A stretch of DNA of 64,000 nt. Origin: Pseudomonadota bacterium (GTDB lineage Bacteria > Pseudomonadota > Gammaproteobacteria > Burkholderiales > Rhodocyclaceae). The notes beneath the pieces were generated by a model. That model saw only the letters and a program-made list of their open reading frames with translations. It had not been told where the DNA came from and did no database searches. Shown one piece after another: positions 10,218-21,576 of this stretch. The position numbers and the translations under genes were made by a program. How positions within the stretch are numbered: position 1 is the stretch's first letter; each line of letters starts with the position of its first letter. Location of the stretch: positions 327,050-391,049 of the forward strand of contig JAFEDK010000008.1 in assembly GCA_018241665.1 (NCBI GenBank), in the 5' to 3' direction.

Positions 10218-11114
10218 TTACTTCTGGGCAGCAGCGGCAGCCTGGGCAGCCACTTCAGCGGCGAAGTCGGTAACCTTCTTCTCGATGCCTTCACCCACGA
10301 TGTACAGGGTGAAGCTGGCGACGGAGGCACCCTTCGCCTTCAGCAGCTGGGCGATGGTCTGCTTGCCATCCTCGGCCTTCACGAAGACCTGATCCAGCAG
10401 CGTGACGTCCTTCAGGAACTTCTGGACCGTGCCTTCGGCGATCTTCTCGAGCATGGCTTCCGGCTTGCCGGCTTCACGAGCCTTCTCGATAGCGATGCGA
10501 CGCTCGACGTCCAGCAGCTCGGCGGGCACGCCGGATGCATCCAGGGACTTCGGCTTGGAAGCAGCGATGTGCATGGCGATATCCTTCGCCAGCGCCTCGT
10601 CACCACCAACGAGGTCGATCAGCACGCCGATCTTGGAACCGCCGTGGATGTAGCTGGCTACGGCGCCCTTGGCGTCGATACGGGAGAAACGACGAATGGT
10701 CATGTTCTCACCGATCTTGCCGACCAGCGCCTTGCGGGTTTCCTCAACGCTCAGACCATTGATCTCGAGCGCGGAGAGGGCTTCCACATCGGCCGGATTC
10801 TTGGTGGCAACCAGTTCGGCGAGGTTCTTGGTCAGAGCCAGGAAATCGTCATTCTTGGCGACGAAGTCGGTCTCACAGTTCACTTCGACGATGGCGCCCA
10901 GCTTGGCGTCGCCAGAGATGTACACACCGACGATACCTTCAGCGGTCACGCGGGCTGCGGCCTTGGAGGCCTTGTTGCCCAGCTTGACGCGCAGGATCTC
11001 TTCGGCCTTGTCCATGTCGCCGGCAGCTTCAGCGAGGGCCTTCTTGCACTCCATCATCGGCGCGTCGGTCTTCTCGCGCAGTTCCTTGACCATGCTTGCG
11101 GTGATTTCCGCCAT
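10218..11114 (-). CDS. tsf: Elongation factor Ts
   Basis: EF-Ts recycles EF-Tu by exchanging GDP for GTP. The 298-residue protein opens [20 protein letters not shown]. Its conserved core is the [15 protein letters not shown] segment (residues about 16-30), followed by the EF-Ts core motif [15 protein letters not shown], which contacts EF-Tu. The C-terminal alanine run (AAAAAQK) is ordinary for the group. It is 39 bases downstream of rpsB and certainly co-transcribed with it. Confidence 0.98.
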   Translation of the reverse strand: MAEITASMVKELREKTDAPMMECKKALAEAAGDMDKAEEILRVKLGNKASKAAARVTAEGIVGVYISGDAKLGAIVEVNCETDFVAKNDDFLALTKNLAELVATKNPADVEALSALEINGLSVEETRKALVGKIGENMTIRRFSRIDAKGAVASYIHGGSKIGVLIDLVGGDEALAKDIAMHIAASKPKSLDASGVPAELLDVERRIAIEKAREAGKPEAMLEKIAEGTVQKFLKDVTLLDQVFVKAEDGKQTIAQLLKAKGASVASFTLYIVGEGIEKKVTDFAAEVAAQAAAAAQK

Positions 11115-11153
11115 GCTTGCTCCTAATAACTATTTGATCGGATTCGACAGAAA

Positions 11154-11906
11154 TCAGGCCTGCTCTTCGGCGCCGTCTTCCACTTCGACGAACTCGTCGG
11201 AACCGGCAGCAACGATTTCCTGGATGACCTGGTTCTTGCCTTCGAGGACAGCATCGGCAACGCCACGGGCGTACAGACGGATCGCACGGGAGGAGTCATC
11301 GTTACCCGGGATCACGAAATCGACGCCTTCCGGGGTGTGATTGGTATCAACCACGGCCACGACCGGAATACCCAGCTTGTTGGCTTCGGTGATGGCGATC
11401 TTGTGATAGCCGACGTCGATGACGAACAGGGCATCCGGCAGACCGCCCAGATCCTTGATGCCGCCAAGGCTCTTCTGCAGCTTCTCGAGCTCGCGGGAGG
11501 CCAGCAGGGCTTCCTTCTTGGACAGACGCTCGACGGAACCGTCTTCAACCATCGCTTCCATGTCCTTCAGACGCTTGATGGAAACCTTAACGGTCTTGAA
11601 GTTGGTCAGCATGCCGCCGAGCCAGCGCTCGTCAACGTAGGGCATGCCAGCACGACGAGCCTCTTCGGCAACGATTTCACGAGCCTGACGCTTGGTGCCG
11701 ACAAACAGGATGTTGCCGCGGTTGGCGGCCAGCTTGCGCACGAAATCCATCGCCTCGTTGTACTTGACGAGGGTCTTCTCGAGGTTGACGATGTGAATCT
11801 TGTTGCGCTGACCAAAGATGAACGGTGCCATCTTCGGGTTCCAGAAACGGGTTTGGTGACCAAAGTGGACGCCCGCTTCGAGCATTTGACGCATGGTGAC
11901 AGACAT
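11154..11906 (-). CDS. rpsB: 30S ribosomal protein S2
   Basis: S2 is a late-assembling 30S protein that helps anchor S1. The 250-residue sequence opens [20 protein letters not shown] and contains the family signatures [18 protein letters not shown] and [20 protein letters not shown]. The acidic C-terminal tail ends EEQA. A strong Shine-Dalgarno (GGAG) sits upstream, and the mRNA leader is about 145 nt long with two small hairpins. First gene of the long envelope/translation operon. Confidence 0.98.
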   Translation of the reverse strand: MSVTMRQMLEAGVHFGHQTRFWNPKMAPFIFGQRNKIHIVNLEKTLVKYNEAMDFVRKLAANRGNILFVGTKRQAREIVAEEARRAGMPYVDERWLGGMLTNFKTVKVSIKRLKDMEAMVEDGSVERLSKKEALLASRELEKLQKSLGGIKDLGGLPDALFVIDVGYHKIAITEANKLGIPVVAVVDTNHTPEGVDFVIPGNDDSSRAIRLYARGVADAVLEGKNQVIQEIVAAGSDEFVEVEDGAEEQA

Positions 11907-12011
11907 TTCTTACTCCAATACTGAGGTTTAACCGCCGCCCGACCTGCCGTGCAGTCTCTCTGCAAAACGGCTCCGCTTCGAATCCAGATCCGGACTCACA
12001 AACCCCAAAGG

Positions 12012-12036
12012 GTCAGGCGTGTGAATTTTGCCTGAC
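12012..12036 (-). promoter_or_regulatory. Hairpin in the rpsB mRNA leader
   Basis: A perfect 7-bp inverted repeat (GTCAGGC / GCCTGAC, 11-nt loop) sits just downstream of the inferred rpsB transcription start. A second small stem (TGCAG / CTGCA) occurs nearer the gene. In gammaproteobacteria the rpsB leader is a binding site for S2 autoregulation. Whether this one works the same way is inference. Confidence 0.4.
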
Positions 12037-12057
12037 GTCCAGTCAGACAAGCCTCCG

Positions 12058-12087
12058 AGTATATCAGCATTTGGGGACCCCCCTCAA
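12058..12087 (-). promoter_or_regulatory. Sigma-70 promoter of the rpsB operon
   Basis: On the minus strand there is TTGAGG, an 18-bp spacer and TATACT preceded by TG in the extended -10 position (TGATATACT). The predicted start near 12050 gives a leader of about 145 nt. It is the only strong promoter seen upstream of the 13-gene operon. Confidence 0.75.
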
Positions 12088-12172
12088 GGCAGGAGCGTAA
12101 GCCCCGTCGCGTTGCCCGCAGGATCGCCTTGAGCTAGCCTAATAGGCCTGAATCCCAACAAATCATGCCTCC

Positions 12173-12985
12173 ATGAGCGTCTCCATAAAAACGCCCGAAG
12201 AAATCGAAAAGATGCGCATCGCGGGCCGCCTGGGCTCGGAAGTCCTCGATTACATCACTCCCTTCGTCAAGCCAGGCATCACCACCGCCGAACTCGACAA
12301 GCTGTGCCATGACTACATGGTAGATGTCCAAGGTTGCATTCCTGCGCCGCTCAATTACTGCCCACCCGGCTACAAACCCTACCCCAAGTCGATCTGCACC
12401 TCGATCAACCATCAGGTCTGCCACGGGGTACCGAGCGACAAGGCCCTCAAGAAGGGGGACATCGTCAATCTGGACATCACCGTCATCAAGGACGGCTACC
12501 ACGGCGACACCAGCCGCATGTTCATCGTCGGCGACGCGGGCATCCTGGCCCGCCGGCTCTGCAATATTACATATGAATGCCTGTGGCTGGGCATTGCACA
12601 AGTCAAACCTGGCGCCCATCTTGGGGATATTGGTCACGCCATCCAGACCCACGCGGAAAAAAACGGCTTCTCCGTCGTACGGGAGTTCTGCGGACATGGC
12701 ATCGGCCTCAACTTTCACGAGGACCCGCAGGTTCTGCATTACGGCAAGCCCGGCACCGGGCTGGAACTGAAGCCCGGCATGATCTTCACCATCGAGCCGA
12801 TGATCAATGCCGGCAAGGCCGCAATCTCCGAACTCCCCGACGGCTGGACCATCGTCACCCGCGACCGCAGCCTGTCAGCCCAGTGGGAACACATGGTGCT
12901 CGTCACCGAGAGCGGGGTCGAGGTTCTGACCCTGTCCGCGGGCTCGCCACCGAAGCCGGACGTCGTAGCCCACCTCCTGCCCTGA
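12173..12985 (+). CDS. map: Type I methionine aminopeptidase
   Basis: Map removes the initiator methionine from nascent proteins. The 270-residue protein opens MSVSIKTPEEIEKMRIAGRL and carries the five metal ligands in the usual order. These are two Asp (in DIVNLDITV and YHGDTSRMF), His (EFCGHGIGLNFHEDP), Glu (IFTIEPMIN) and Glu (QWEHMVLV). It is transcribed divergently from rpsB with 266 bases between, and glnD follows after 12 bases. No convincing Shine-Dalgarno precedes the ATG. The map/glnD/rpsB neighbourhood is standard in Beta- and Gammaproteobacteria. Confidence 0.97.
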   Translation: MSVSIKTPEEIEKMRIAGRLGSEVLDYITPFVKPGITTAELDKLCHDYMVDVQGCIPAPLNYCPPGYKPYPKSICTSINHQVCHGVPSDKALKKGDIVNLDITVIKDGYHGDTSRMFIVGDAGILARRLCNITYECLWLGIAQVKPGAHLGDIGHAIQTHAEKNGFSVVREFCGHGIGLNFHEDPQVLHYGKPGTGLELKPGMIFTIEPMINAGKAAISELPDGWTIVTRDRSLSAQWEHMVLVTESGVEVLTLSAGSPPKPDVVAHLLP

Positions 12986-12997
12986 GCCATCGAGAAC

Positions 12998-15592
12998 ATG
13001 TCCGAGACCGCGCCCATCATTCCCCAAGAAGTCGCTCGGGAACTCATCAGCCGCTACAAAGGCCGCCTCAAGGCCGGCGGCGAAGCCCTGCGAGCCGCCT
13101 ACGAGGCCAGGCCGCTGACCGACCCCATCCTCAAAGGCCGCTCCCACCTGGTGGATGGCGTGCTGCTGGACCTCTGGAAGGACTTCGGCCTACCGCCCAC
13201 GGCCAGCTTGGTCGCCGTTGGGGGCTATGGACGTGGAGAGCTCTTCCCCTGCTCGGACGTGGACCTGCTGTTCCTGCTGGAAGACCAGCCTGACGAGGAT
13301 CTGCAGGACCGCCTGACCCAGATGATTGGCCTGCTGTGGGACGTGGGCCTGGACATCGGTCACAGCGTGCGGACCGTGGAGGAATGCCTGGAAGAGGCTG
13401 CACTCGACGTGACGGTCATGACAAACCTGCTGGAAGCGCGCCTGCTGTGCGGCAACCCGTCCCTTTTCGGGAATTTCGAGCAGCGCCTGCGGGAACGCCT
13501 CAACCCCGGCCAGTTCTTCAAGGCCAAGCGACTGGAGCAGGAGCAGCGCTACACCCGCCACAACGAAACGCCCTACTCCCTGGAGCCCAACTGCAAGGAG
13601 AGCCCCGGCGGCCTGCGCGACCTGCAGCTGATCGGCTGGGTGAGCCGCGCGGCGGGCTTCGGAACCCACTGGCGCGATCTCGCCAAACACGGCCTGATCA
13701 CCGATGAGGAAGCAACCGAACTGCGCGAGGTCGAGCGCTTCCTGCAGCACACGCGGATCCGCCTGCATCACATCACCGGGCGACGGGAAGACCGCCTGCT
13801 GTTCGACCACCAGGACAAACTCGCTCGCCAGTTCGGCTATGAATCCAATGACGTGCGCCGGGCCTCCGAAGTCTTCATGCAGGAGTACTACCGGACCGCC
13901 AAAAAGATCACCCAGCTCAACACCATCCTGCTACTGAACTTCGGGGTCGAGTTCTTTCCCAACCGCTACCCGGCGGCAATCAACATCAACGAACGCTTCC
14001 AGTGCGTTCGCGAACTCCTCGACGTACGCGACGAAGGCGTCTTCGACCGCCATCCGAGCGCACTGCTCGAGTGCTTCCTGCTGCTCGAACAGCGCTCTGA
14101 ACTCAAGGGCATGACCGCCCGCACCCTGCGCGCCCTGTGGCGCGGGCGCAAGCTGATCAACGCCGAATTCCGCCAGAACCCGGCCAACAAGGCGCTGTTC
14201 CTGCGCCTGCTGCAGCAGAAACGCGGCGTCGTGCACGAACTGCGGCGGATGAACCAGTACGGCATCCTGAGCTTCTACCTGCCGGCCTGGCGGCGCATCG
14301 TCGGCCAGATGCAGCACGACCTCTTCCACGTCTATACTGTGGACCAGCACATCCTGCAGGTGCTGCGCAACGTGCGCCGCTTCGTGGTGGCCGAGCATGC
14401 CCACGAGTACCCCCTGCTGACACGCCTGTGCACCAGCTTCGAAAAGCCCTGGCTGATCTATATCGCCGCGCTGTTCCACGACATCGCCAAAGGGCGCGGC
14501 GGCGACCACTCCAAGCTCGGCATGAAGGACGCCCGGGATTTCTGCGAATCCCATGGCCTGGAGGCGGCCGACACCGACCTGGTGGAATGGCTGGTCGAAC
14601 ATCACCTGTCCATGTCCAACGTCGCGCAGAAGCAGGACCTGTCCGACCTGGACGTCATCCGCCGCTTCGCCACGCTGGTCAAGAACGAACGCAACCTCAC
14701 CGCGTTATACATCCTGACCCACGCCGACATCCGCGGCACCAGCCCCAAGGTCTGGAACGGCTGGAAGGGCAAACTGCTGGAAGACCTGTTCTTCACGACC
14801 CAGCGCCTGCTCCGCGGCGCCACACCGCAACAAGCCCTCGGCACACCGATCCGCCAGGACGATGCCCGCAACCTGCTGCGTTACTACGGCCTGCGCCCGG
14901 GCACCGAAGACGCGCTGTGGGATCAACTCGACACGGTCTACTTCCTGCGCCACGACCCGGAAGAAATCGCCTGGCACGCACGCATGCTGTACTACCGGGT
15001 GGAAGCCGGCGAACCGGTTGTCAAGGCCCGCCTCAGCCATGTGGGCGAAGGCCTCCAGGTGATGGTGTACATGCAGGATCAGCGCGACCTATTCGTACGC
15101 CTGTGCGGCTTCTTCGCCCGCCTCGGCTTCACCATCGCCGACGCCAAGATCCACACTACCCGCCATGGCTACGCGCTGGACAGCTTCGTGCTACTCGATC
15201 CAGGCCAGGACGACGTGCATTACCGCGACCTGATCAACTTGCTCGAGCATGACCTCACCGAACGCCTGCACACCAATGCACCGGTGGACCAGCCCGCCAA
15301 CGGCCGCCTGTCACGGGAGGTCAAGCACTTCCCGATCACGCCAGAGGTAAGCATCCGCCCGGACGAGCGCGGCCAGCACTTCATCATGTCGGTAACCGCG
15401 GCCGACCGCCCCGGCCTGCTGTTCGGCGTCGCCGAAACACTGGCCCACTACGGCATCAACCTGCACACAGCCAAGATCGCCACGCTGGGCGAACGCGTTG
15501 AAGACACGTTCCTGATCAGCGGCCCCGGCCTGACTCAGGACGCCCAGGTGCTGAAGATAGAGTCGGATCTGCTGGAAAAGCTGGCCGTCTGA
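12998..15592 (+). CDS. glnD: Bifunctional PII uridylyltransferase/uridylyl-removing enzyme
   Basis: GlnD senses glutamine and adds or removes UMP on the PII proteins GlnB/GlnK, setting nitrogen control. The 864-residue protein has a nucleotidyltransferase domain with GGYGRGELFPCSDVDLLF (about residues 75-92), a linker, an HD phosphohydrolase domain (LFHDIAKGRGGDHS) for deuridylylation, and two C-terminal ACT domains that bind glutamine. All key residues are present, so both activities are expected. It follows map by 12 bases and converges on def. Confidence 0.97.
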   Translation: MSETAPIIPQEVARELISRYKGRLKAGGEALRAAYEARPLTDPILKGRSHLVDGVLLDLWKDFGLPPTASLVAVGGYGRGELFPCSDVDLLFLLEDQPDEDLQDRLTQMIGLLWDVGLDIGHSVRTVEECLEEAALDVTVMTNLLEARLLCGNPSLFGNFEQRLRERLNPGQFFKAKRLEQEQRYTRHNETPYSLEPNCKESPGGLRDLQLIGWVSRAAGFGTHWRDLAKHGLITDEEATELREVERFLQHTRIRLHHITGRREDRLLFDHQDKLARQFGYESNDVRRASEVFMQEYYRTAKKITQLNTILLLNFGVEFFPNRYPAAININERFQCVRELLDVRDEGVFDRHPSALLECFLLLEQRSELKGMTARTLRALWRGRKLINAEFRQNPANKALFLRLLQQKRGVVHELRRMNQYGILSFYLPAWRRIVGQMQHDLFHVYTVDQHILQVLRNVRRFVVAEHAHEYPLLTRLCTSFEKPWLIYIAALFHDIAKGRGGDHSKLGMKDARDFCESHGLEAADTDLVEWLVEHHLSMSNVAQKQDLSDLDVIRRFATLVKNERNLTALYILTHADIRGTSPKVWNGWKGKLLEDLFFTTQRLLRGATPQQALGTPIRQDDARNLLRYYGLRPGTEDALWDQLDTVYFLRHDPEEIAWHARMLYYRVEAGEPVVKARLSHVGEGLQVMVYMQDQRDLFVRLCGFFARLGFTIADAKIHTTRHGYALDSFVLLDPGQDDVHYRDLINLLEHDLTERLHTNAPVDQPANGRLSREVKHFPITPEVSIRPDERGQHFIMSVTAADRPGLLFGVAETLAHYGINLHTAKIATLGERVEDTFLISGPGLTQDAQVLKIESDLLEKLAV

Positions 15593-15625
15593 CAGATCGA
15601 CCGGCAAACCAAGCGCGGCCGGCGC

Positions 15626-16159
15626 TCAGTCGTCGGCCGCCACCGAACCGTCCGGAAACAGCACGTCGGTAAAGCCGAAGCGGGAAAAATCGCGCACCCG
15701 CATCGGGTACAGGACGCCGTCCAGGTGGTCGCATTCGTGTTGCACGACGCGGGCATGAAAACCGCTCGCCAGCCGGTCGATCGGCATCCCGTGCTCGTCG
15801 AACCCGGTATAACGCAGCTGCGTCCAGCGCGGCACCCAGCCCCGCAGGCCGGGAACGGACAAGCAACCTTCCCAGCCGCCCTCCTCGTCCTCACCCAGCG
15901 GAGTCAGGACCGGGTTGATCAGCACCGTATCCGGCACGGCCGATGCGTCCGGATAACGGGGACTCGGCCCGCCGCCGAAAATCACCACCTGCAGGTCGAC
16001 ACCGATCTGCGGCGCGGCGATGCCCGCGCCGCTCAAGTGGCGCATCGTGTCGCGCATGTCGGCGATCAGGGCCGCCAATGCCGGGGTTCCAAAAGCCTCC
16101 ACTGGCCTGGAAACCCGCAGCAGGCGAGGATCGCCCATGCGGAGAACGTCCCGGATCAT
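15626..16159 (-). CDS. def: Peptide deformylase
   Basis: Peptide deformylase removes the formyl group from nascent proteins. The 177-residue protein has motif 1 [10 protein letters not shown], motif 2 EGCLSVPG (metal Cys) and motif 3 QHECDHLDG (HExxH metal site). The [17 protein letters not shown] and [18 protein letters not shown] phrasing resembles the type 1A branch more than the classical def that sits next to fmt. It may therefore be a second deformylase in the genome (inference). Its ATG overlaps the stop of the phosphorylase gene upstream by four bases (ATGA), an unusual partnership. Confidence 0.93.
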   Translation of the reverse strand: MIRDVLRMGDPRLLRVSRPVEAFGTPALAALIADMRDTMRHLSGAGIAAPQIGVDLQVVIFGGGPSPRYPDASAVPDTVLINPVLTPLGEDEEGGWEGCLSVPGLRGWVPRWTQLRYTGFDEHGMPIDRLASGFHARVVQHECDHLDGVLYPMRVRDFSRFGFTDVLFPDGSVAADD

Positions 16160-16893
16160 GCTTCGCAGATGTGGTCGAGAACCCGCCGCACACGCCCCAT
16201 CGCTTCCCGCAGCACCACATCGATGCTGTCGAAGCAGATGCCATTGGCGCTGCTGGCGCGGCCGGCCGCAAAATTGGCCACCACGTTGATCGCCGCATAG
16301 GGAATGCCGAGCTCGCGGGCCAGGGCCGCCTCGGGCATTCCGGTCATCCCGACCAGGTCGGCTCCATCGCGCTCCAGACGGTTGATCTCGGCCGCGGTCT
16401 CGAGGCGCGGCCCCTGGGTTGCCGCATAGACAGCCCCATCGACGAGGGTTTCCCCAGCCGCAGTACCCGCAGCCAGAATGCGCCGGCGCAGCGCGGCGTC
16501 GTACGGTTCGGTGAAGTCGATATGCACCACAGGCTCCTCGGAGCTGTCGTGGAAAGTGCTCTTGCGTCCCCAGGTGTAGTCGATGATCTGGTCTGGGACG
16601 ATCAGCGTACCAGGGCACAGATCCGCCCGGATGCCGCCCACCGAGGCCACCGAAATGATCGCATCGACCTTGGCCTGATGCAGTGCCCACAGGTTGGCCT
16701 GGTAGTTCACCCGATGGGGCGGAATGGTGTGGCCATAGCCGTGGCGAGCCAGGAACACCACGGGACGATTGCACAGACGCCCGAAGGTCAGCGCCCCGGA
16801 AGGCTCGCCGTAAGGGGTGCGAACCACCTCCCTGCGGATCAGGTCCAGGCTCGCCAGTTGGGTCAATCCGCTACCGCCAATAATCGCCAGCAT
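16156..16893 (-). CDS. mtnP: S-methyl-5'-thioinosine (or MTA) phosphorylase
   Basis: This is a class I purine-nucleoside phosphorylase of the MTAP/MTIP branch, cleaving a 5'-methylthio nucleoside with phosphate to a purine base and methylthioribose 1-phosphate. The 245-residue protein has the phosphate-site motifs IGGSGL and [11 protein letters not shown], then VASVGGIR and [12 protein letters not shown]. Where adenine-specific MTAP carries an Asp-x-x-Asp in the base pocket, this protein reads VVANFAAG with Asn207. Asn there is the 6-oxopurine (inosine) pattern, so methylthioinosine is the more likely substrate. MtaD at 62.6 kb could supply it. Translationally coupled to def. Confidence 0.88.
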   Translation of the reverse strand: MLAIIGGSGLTQLASLDLIRREVVRTPYGEPSGALTFGRLCNRPVVFLARHGYGHTIPPHRVNYQANLWALHQAKVDAIISVASVGGIRADLCPGTLIVPDQIIDYTWGRKSTFHDSSEEPVVHIDFTEPYDAALRRRILAAGTAAGETLVDGAVYAATQGPRLETAAEINRLERDGADLVGMTGMPEAALARELGIPYAAINVVANFAAGRASSANGICFDSIDVVLREAMGRVRRVLDHICEA

Positions 16894-16979
16894 GCCGGCT
16901 GCTCCTCAAAAATCCTTGTGGGCCGCGCATCTTAGCACGCGCCCGGACCAGGCCTATCGATGCTGCGTCGCGCAAGACA

Positions 16980-16988
16980 TGCTAAAAT
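16980..16988 (+). promoter_or_regulatory. Extended -10 element for typA
   Basis: TGCTAAAAT (extended -10 TGn plus TAAAAT) lies about 35 bases upstream of the typA ATG, in the divergent mtnP/typA gap. No good -35 is seen at 16-18 bp, which is common for extended -10 promoters. Confidence 0.45.
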
Positions 16989-17023
16989 ACCGGTTTATTC
17001 AAGCACTTCCGGTGTCCAACCCC

Positions 17024-18838
<1,815 letters not shown>

Positions 18839-18851
18839 GCACCACTCCGTA

Positions 18852-18874
18852 CCGCCGGCCTTCATCGCCGGCGG
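18852..18874. repeat. GC-rich inverted repeat after typA
   Basis: An 8-bp perfect stem (CCGCCGGC / GCCGGCGG) with a 7-nt loop lies between the typA stop and the main terminator. It has no T tract. It may stall polymerase or protect the mRNA 3' end. Confidence 0.45.
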
Positions 18875-18875
18875 C

Positions 18876-18916
18876 GCAATAAAAAACGCGGCTCGATGAG
18901 CCGCGTTTTTTATTGC
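18876..18916. terminator. Bidirectional intrinsic terminator between typA and hom
   Basis: This is a 19-bp perfect inverted repeat with a 3-nt loop. The core ACGCGGCTC / GAGCCGCGT is flanked by A6 on one side and T6 on the other, so it can stop transcripts from both convergent genes (typA on plus, hom on minus). Confidence 0.9.
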
Positions 18917-18930
18917 GAACTGAAAACCGA

Positions 18931-20238
18931 TCAGAGGTTTTCGAGGCGCAGGCGGGTCACTTGACCGGTCACCGAGTCGAGGCTCTCGATCTTGGCGATC
19001 GCGGTGTCCACGTTCTTCTCGATGGTCAGGTGGGTCAGGATGATGATGTCGGTCTGGGATTCACCCTCCTCCGGCTCACGCTGCAGCATGGCGTCGATGG
19101 AGATGCCCTGATCGGCCAGGATGCGGGTGATGTCGGCCAGCACGCCCGGCTTGTCGAGCACGCGCAGGCGCAAGTAGTAGCTGGTCTCGACTTCGTCGAT
19201 CGGCAGCACCGGCACATCAGTGATCTGGTCCGGCTGGAAAGCCAGGTGCGGCACGCGGTGTTCCGGGTCGGCGGTGTGCAGGCGAGTCACATCAACGAGG
19301 TCGGCGATCACGGCGCTGGCGGTCGGCTCGGCACCGGCACCCTTGCCGTAATACAGCGTGGCGCCGACGGCATCACCCTGCACCAGCACGGCGTTCATCG
19401 CGCCTTCCACGTTGGCGATCAGGCGCTTCTCGGGGATCAGCGTCGGATGCACACGCAACTCGATGCCCTGCGGGCGGCGGCGGGCGATGCCCAGCAGCTT
19501 GATGCGGTAGCCCAGTTGCTCGGCGTACTTGATGTCGGCCGCTTCGAGCTTGGTGATGCCTTCCACGTAGGCCTTGTCGAACTGGACCGGCACGCCGAAG
19601 GCAATGGAGGCCATCAGGGTCGCCTTGTGGGCAGCGTCCACGCCTTCGATGTCGAAGGTGGGGTCGGCTTCGGCATAACCGAGGCGCTGGGCTTCCTTGA
19701 GCACGTCGGCGAAGGGCAGGCCCTTGTCGCGCATCTCGGACAGAATGAAGTTGGTGGTGCCATTGATGATGCCGGCCAGCCACTGGATGCGGTTGGCAGA
19801 GAGGCCTTCACGCAGCGCCTTGATGATGGGGATGCCACCGGCGACGGCGGCTTCGAACGCAACCATCACGCCCTTCTTCTGGGCAGCGGCGAAGATCTCG
19901 TTGCCATGCACGGCCAGCAGCGCCTTGTTGGCGGTGACCACATGCTTGCCGTTCTCGATGGCCTTCAGCACCAGCTCCTTGGCAACGCCGTAACCGCCGA
20001 TCAGCTCGACAACGATGTCGATCTCGGGGTCGGTGACCACCGAGAAGGCATCGTCGGTGATGCGCACATCGGCGCCCGCCACGCTCTTCGCCAGTTCCAG
20101 GTTCTTGTCGGCCACCGCGGTAATGCGGATCGGCCGGCCGGCACGGCGGGTAATTTCTTCTTCGTTGCGCTTGAGAACGGTAAAAGTGCCACCGCCTACG
20201 GTGCCGATGCCCAGAAGGCCAACATTGATGGGTTTCAT
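18931..20238 (-). CDS. hom: Homoserine dehydrogenase
   Basis: Hom reduces aspartate semialdehyde to homoserine for threonine and methionine synthesis. The 435-residue protein has the NAD(P)-binding GLLGIGTVGGGTF at residues 8-20. The catalytic domain has AGIINGTTNFIL and the signature AYVEGI...YAEQLGYRIKLLG. A C-terminal ACT domain (about 345-430, LRVLDKPGVLADITRILAD) suggests threonine feedback control. It lies 33 bases after the aminotransferase gene and is probably co-transcribed with it. Confidence 0.97.
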   Translation of the reverse strand: MKPINVGLLGIGTVGGGTFTVLKRNEEEITRRAGRPIRITAVADKNLELAKSVAGADVRITDDAFSVVTDPEIDIVVELIGGYGVAKELVLKAIENGKHVVTANKALLAVHGNEIFAAAQKKGVMVAFEAAVAGGIPIIKALREGLSANRIQWLAGIINGTTNFILSEMRDKGLPFADVLKEAQRLGYAEADPTFDIEGVDAAHKATLMASIAFGVPVQFDKAYVEGITKLEAADIKYAEQLGYRIKLLGIARRRPQGIELRVHPTLIPEKRLIANVEGAMNAVLVQGDAVGATLYYGKGAGAEPTASAVIADLVDVTRLHTADPEHRVPHLAFQPDQITDVPVLPIDEVETSYYLRLRVLDKPGVLADITRILADQGISIDAMLQREPEEGESQTDIIILTHLTIEKNVDTAIAKIESLDSVTGQVTRLRLENL

Positions 20239-20271
20239 GTGTCTGGTGAAGGTAAGGGTCTAGGGGTGAAA

Positions 20272-21576
20272 TCAGGTGCCGTGCCGCTTGCGGTAGCTTT
20301 CGAGGAAGCGGGCAATGCGGGCGATGGCGAGTTTGAGGTCTTCCTCGTGAGGCAGGAAGACCAGACGGAAGTGATCCGGGTTCGGCCAGTTGAAGCCGGT
20401 GCCCTGGACCAGCAGCACACGCTCGGCCTCGAGCAGCTCGGCGATGAACTGCTGGTCGTCCTCGATCGGGTAGATCTTGGGGTCGAGGCGCGGGAACATG
20501 TACAGCGTGGCCTTCGGCTTGACGCAGCTGACGCCTGGGATGGCGGTAATCAGCTCGTAGGCCAGGTCGCGCTGGCGACGCATGCGGCCACCGGGAGAAA
20601 CCAGGTCTTCGATGCTCTGGTAGCCGCCGAGGGCGGTCTGGATGGCATGCTGGCCGGGCACGTTGGCGCACAGGCGCATCGAGGCCAGCATGTTGAGGCC
20701 TTCGATGTAGTCGGCCGCCGGGCGCTTGTCGCCGGAGACCACCAGCCAGCCGGCGCGATAGCCACAGGAGCGGTAGTTCTTCGACAGACCGTTGAAGGTG
20801 ACGGTCAAGACGTCTTCCGACAGGGAGGCGATGGAGGTGTGCTCGACGCCGTCGTACAGCACCTTGTCGTAGACCTCGTCGGCATAGATGATCAGGCCAT
20901 GCTCGCGGGCGATCTGGACGATGGCCTTGAGGGTTTCGTCCGGATAGACGGCGCCGGTCGGGTTGTTCGGGTTGATCAGGACGATGGCGCGGGTGTGCGG
21001 GGTGATCTTGGCGCGGATGTCGGCCAGATCGGGCAGCCACTCGTTGGCCTCGTCGCAGATGTAGTGCACCGGCGTACCGCCGGAGAGGCTCACCGCGGCG
21101 GTCCACAGCGGGTAGTCAGGGGCCGGGACGAGCACTTCGTCGCCGCTGTTGAGCAGCGCGTTCATGGCCATCACGATCAGTTCGGAAACGCCGTTGCCGA
21201 CGTAGATGTCTTCCAGCGTCACACCCTTGATGCGCTTCTGCTGGGTGTAATGCATGATCGCTTTGCGGGCCGAGAAGATCCCCTTGGAATCCGAGTAGCC
21301 TGCGGCGTTGGGCAGGTTACGGATCATGTCGAGCTGAATTTCTTCGGGGGAATCGAAGCCGAACGCGGCCAGGTTGCCGATGTTCAGCTTGATGATCTTG
21401 TGACCCTCGTCCTCCATCTGCTTCGCCTTTTGCAGCACGGGGCCGCGGATGTCGTAACAGACGTTGGCGAGCTTGTCGGACTTGCGGATTGGTTGCACGG
21501 CGGTTTCCGTTTCCTTACTGGTGAATGCGGGCTGCTCGGTGGCGACTCGCAATTTGGCTTGGCGGCTCATGGTCAT
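20272..21576 (-). CDS. alaA: Pyridoxal-phosphate aminotransferase, AlaA type
   Basis: A fold-type I aminotransferase resembling AlaA, which makes alanine from pyruvate and glutamate. Family motifs are KLANVCYDIRGPVLQKAK, YVGNGVSELI, LINPNNPTGAVYP, IYADEVYDK and the PLP-lysine region TFNGLSKNYRSCGYRAGW. Compared with E. coli AlaA it has about 25-30 extra N-terminal residues from the ATG at 21576. A GTG just before QPIRKSDKLANV is an alternative start, and the frame stays open further upstream into the divergent promoter. Placed before hom, it could support amino-group transfer around the aspartate family. The substrate is by similarity only. Confidence 0.9.
   Translation of the reverse strand: MTMSRQAKLRVATEQPAFTSKETETAVQPIRKSDKLANVCYDIRGPVLQKAKQMEDEGHKIIKLNIGNLAAFGFDSPEEIQLDMIRNLPNAAGYSDSKGIFSARKAIMHYTQQKRIKGVTLEDIYVGNGVSELIVMAMNALLNSGDEVLVPAPDYPLWTAAVSLSGGTPVHYICDEANEWLPDLADIRAKITPHTRAIVLINPNNPTGAVYPDETLKAIVQIAREHGLIIYADEVYDKVLYDGVEHTSIASLSEDVLTVTFNGLSKNYRSCGYRAGWLVVSGDKRPAADYIEGLNMLASMRLCANVPGQHAIQTALGGYQSIEDLVSPGGRMRRQRDLAYELITAIPGVSCVKPKATLYMFPRLDPKIYPIEDDQQFIAELLEAERVLLVQGTGFNWPNPDHFRLVFLPHEEDLKLAIARIARFLESYRKRHGT

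Noticed and set aside
11960-11990. tRNA-like TTCGAATCC in the rpsB leader
   Set aside because: No acceptor, D or anticodon stems can be formed around it.
12165-12173. ATG eight bases upstream of map
   Set aside because: Out of frame with map; no ribosome-binding site.
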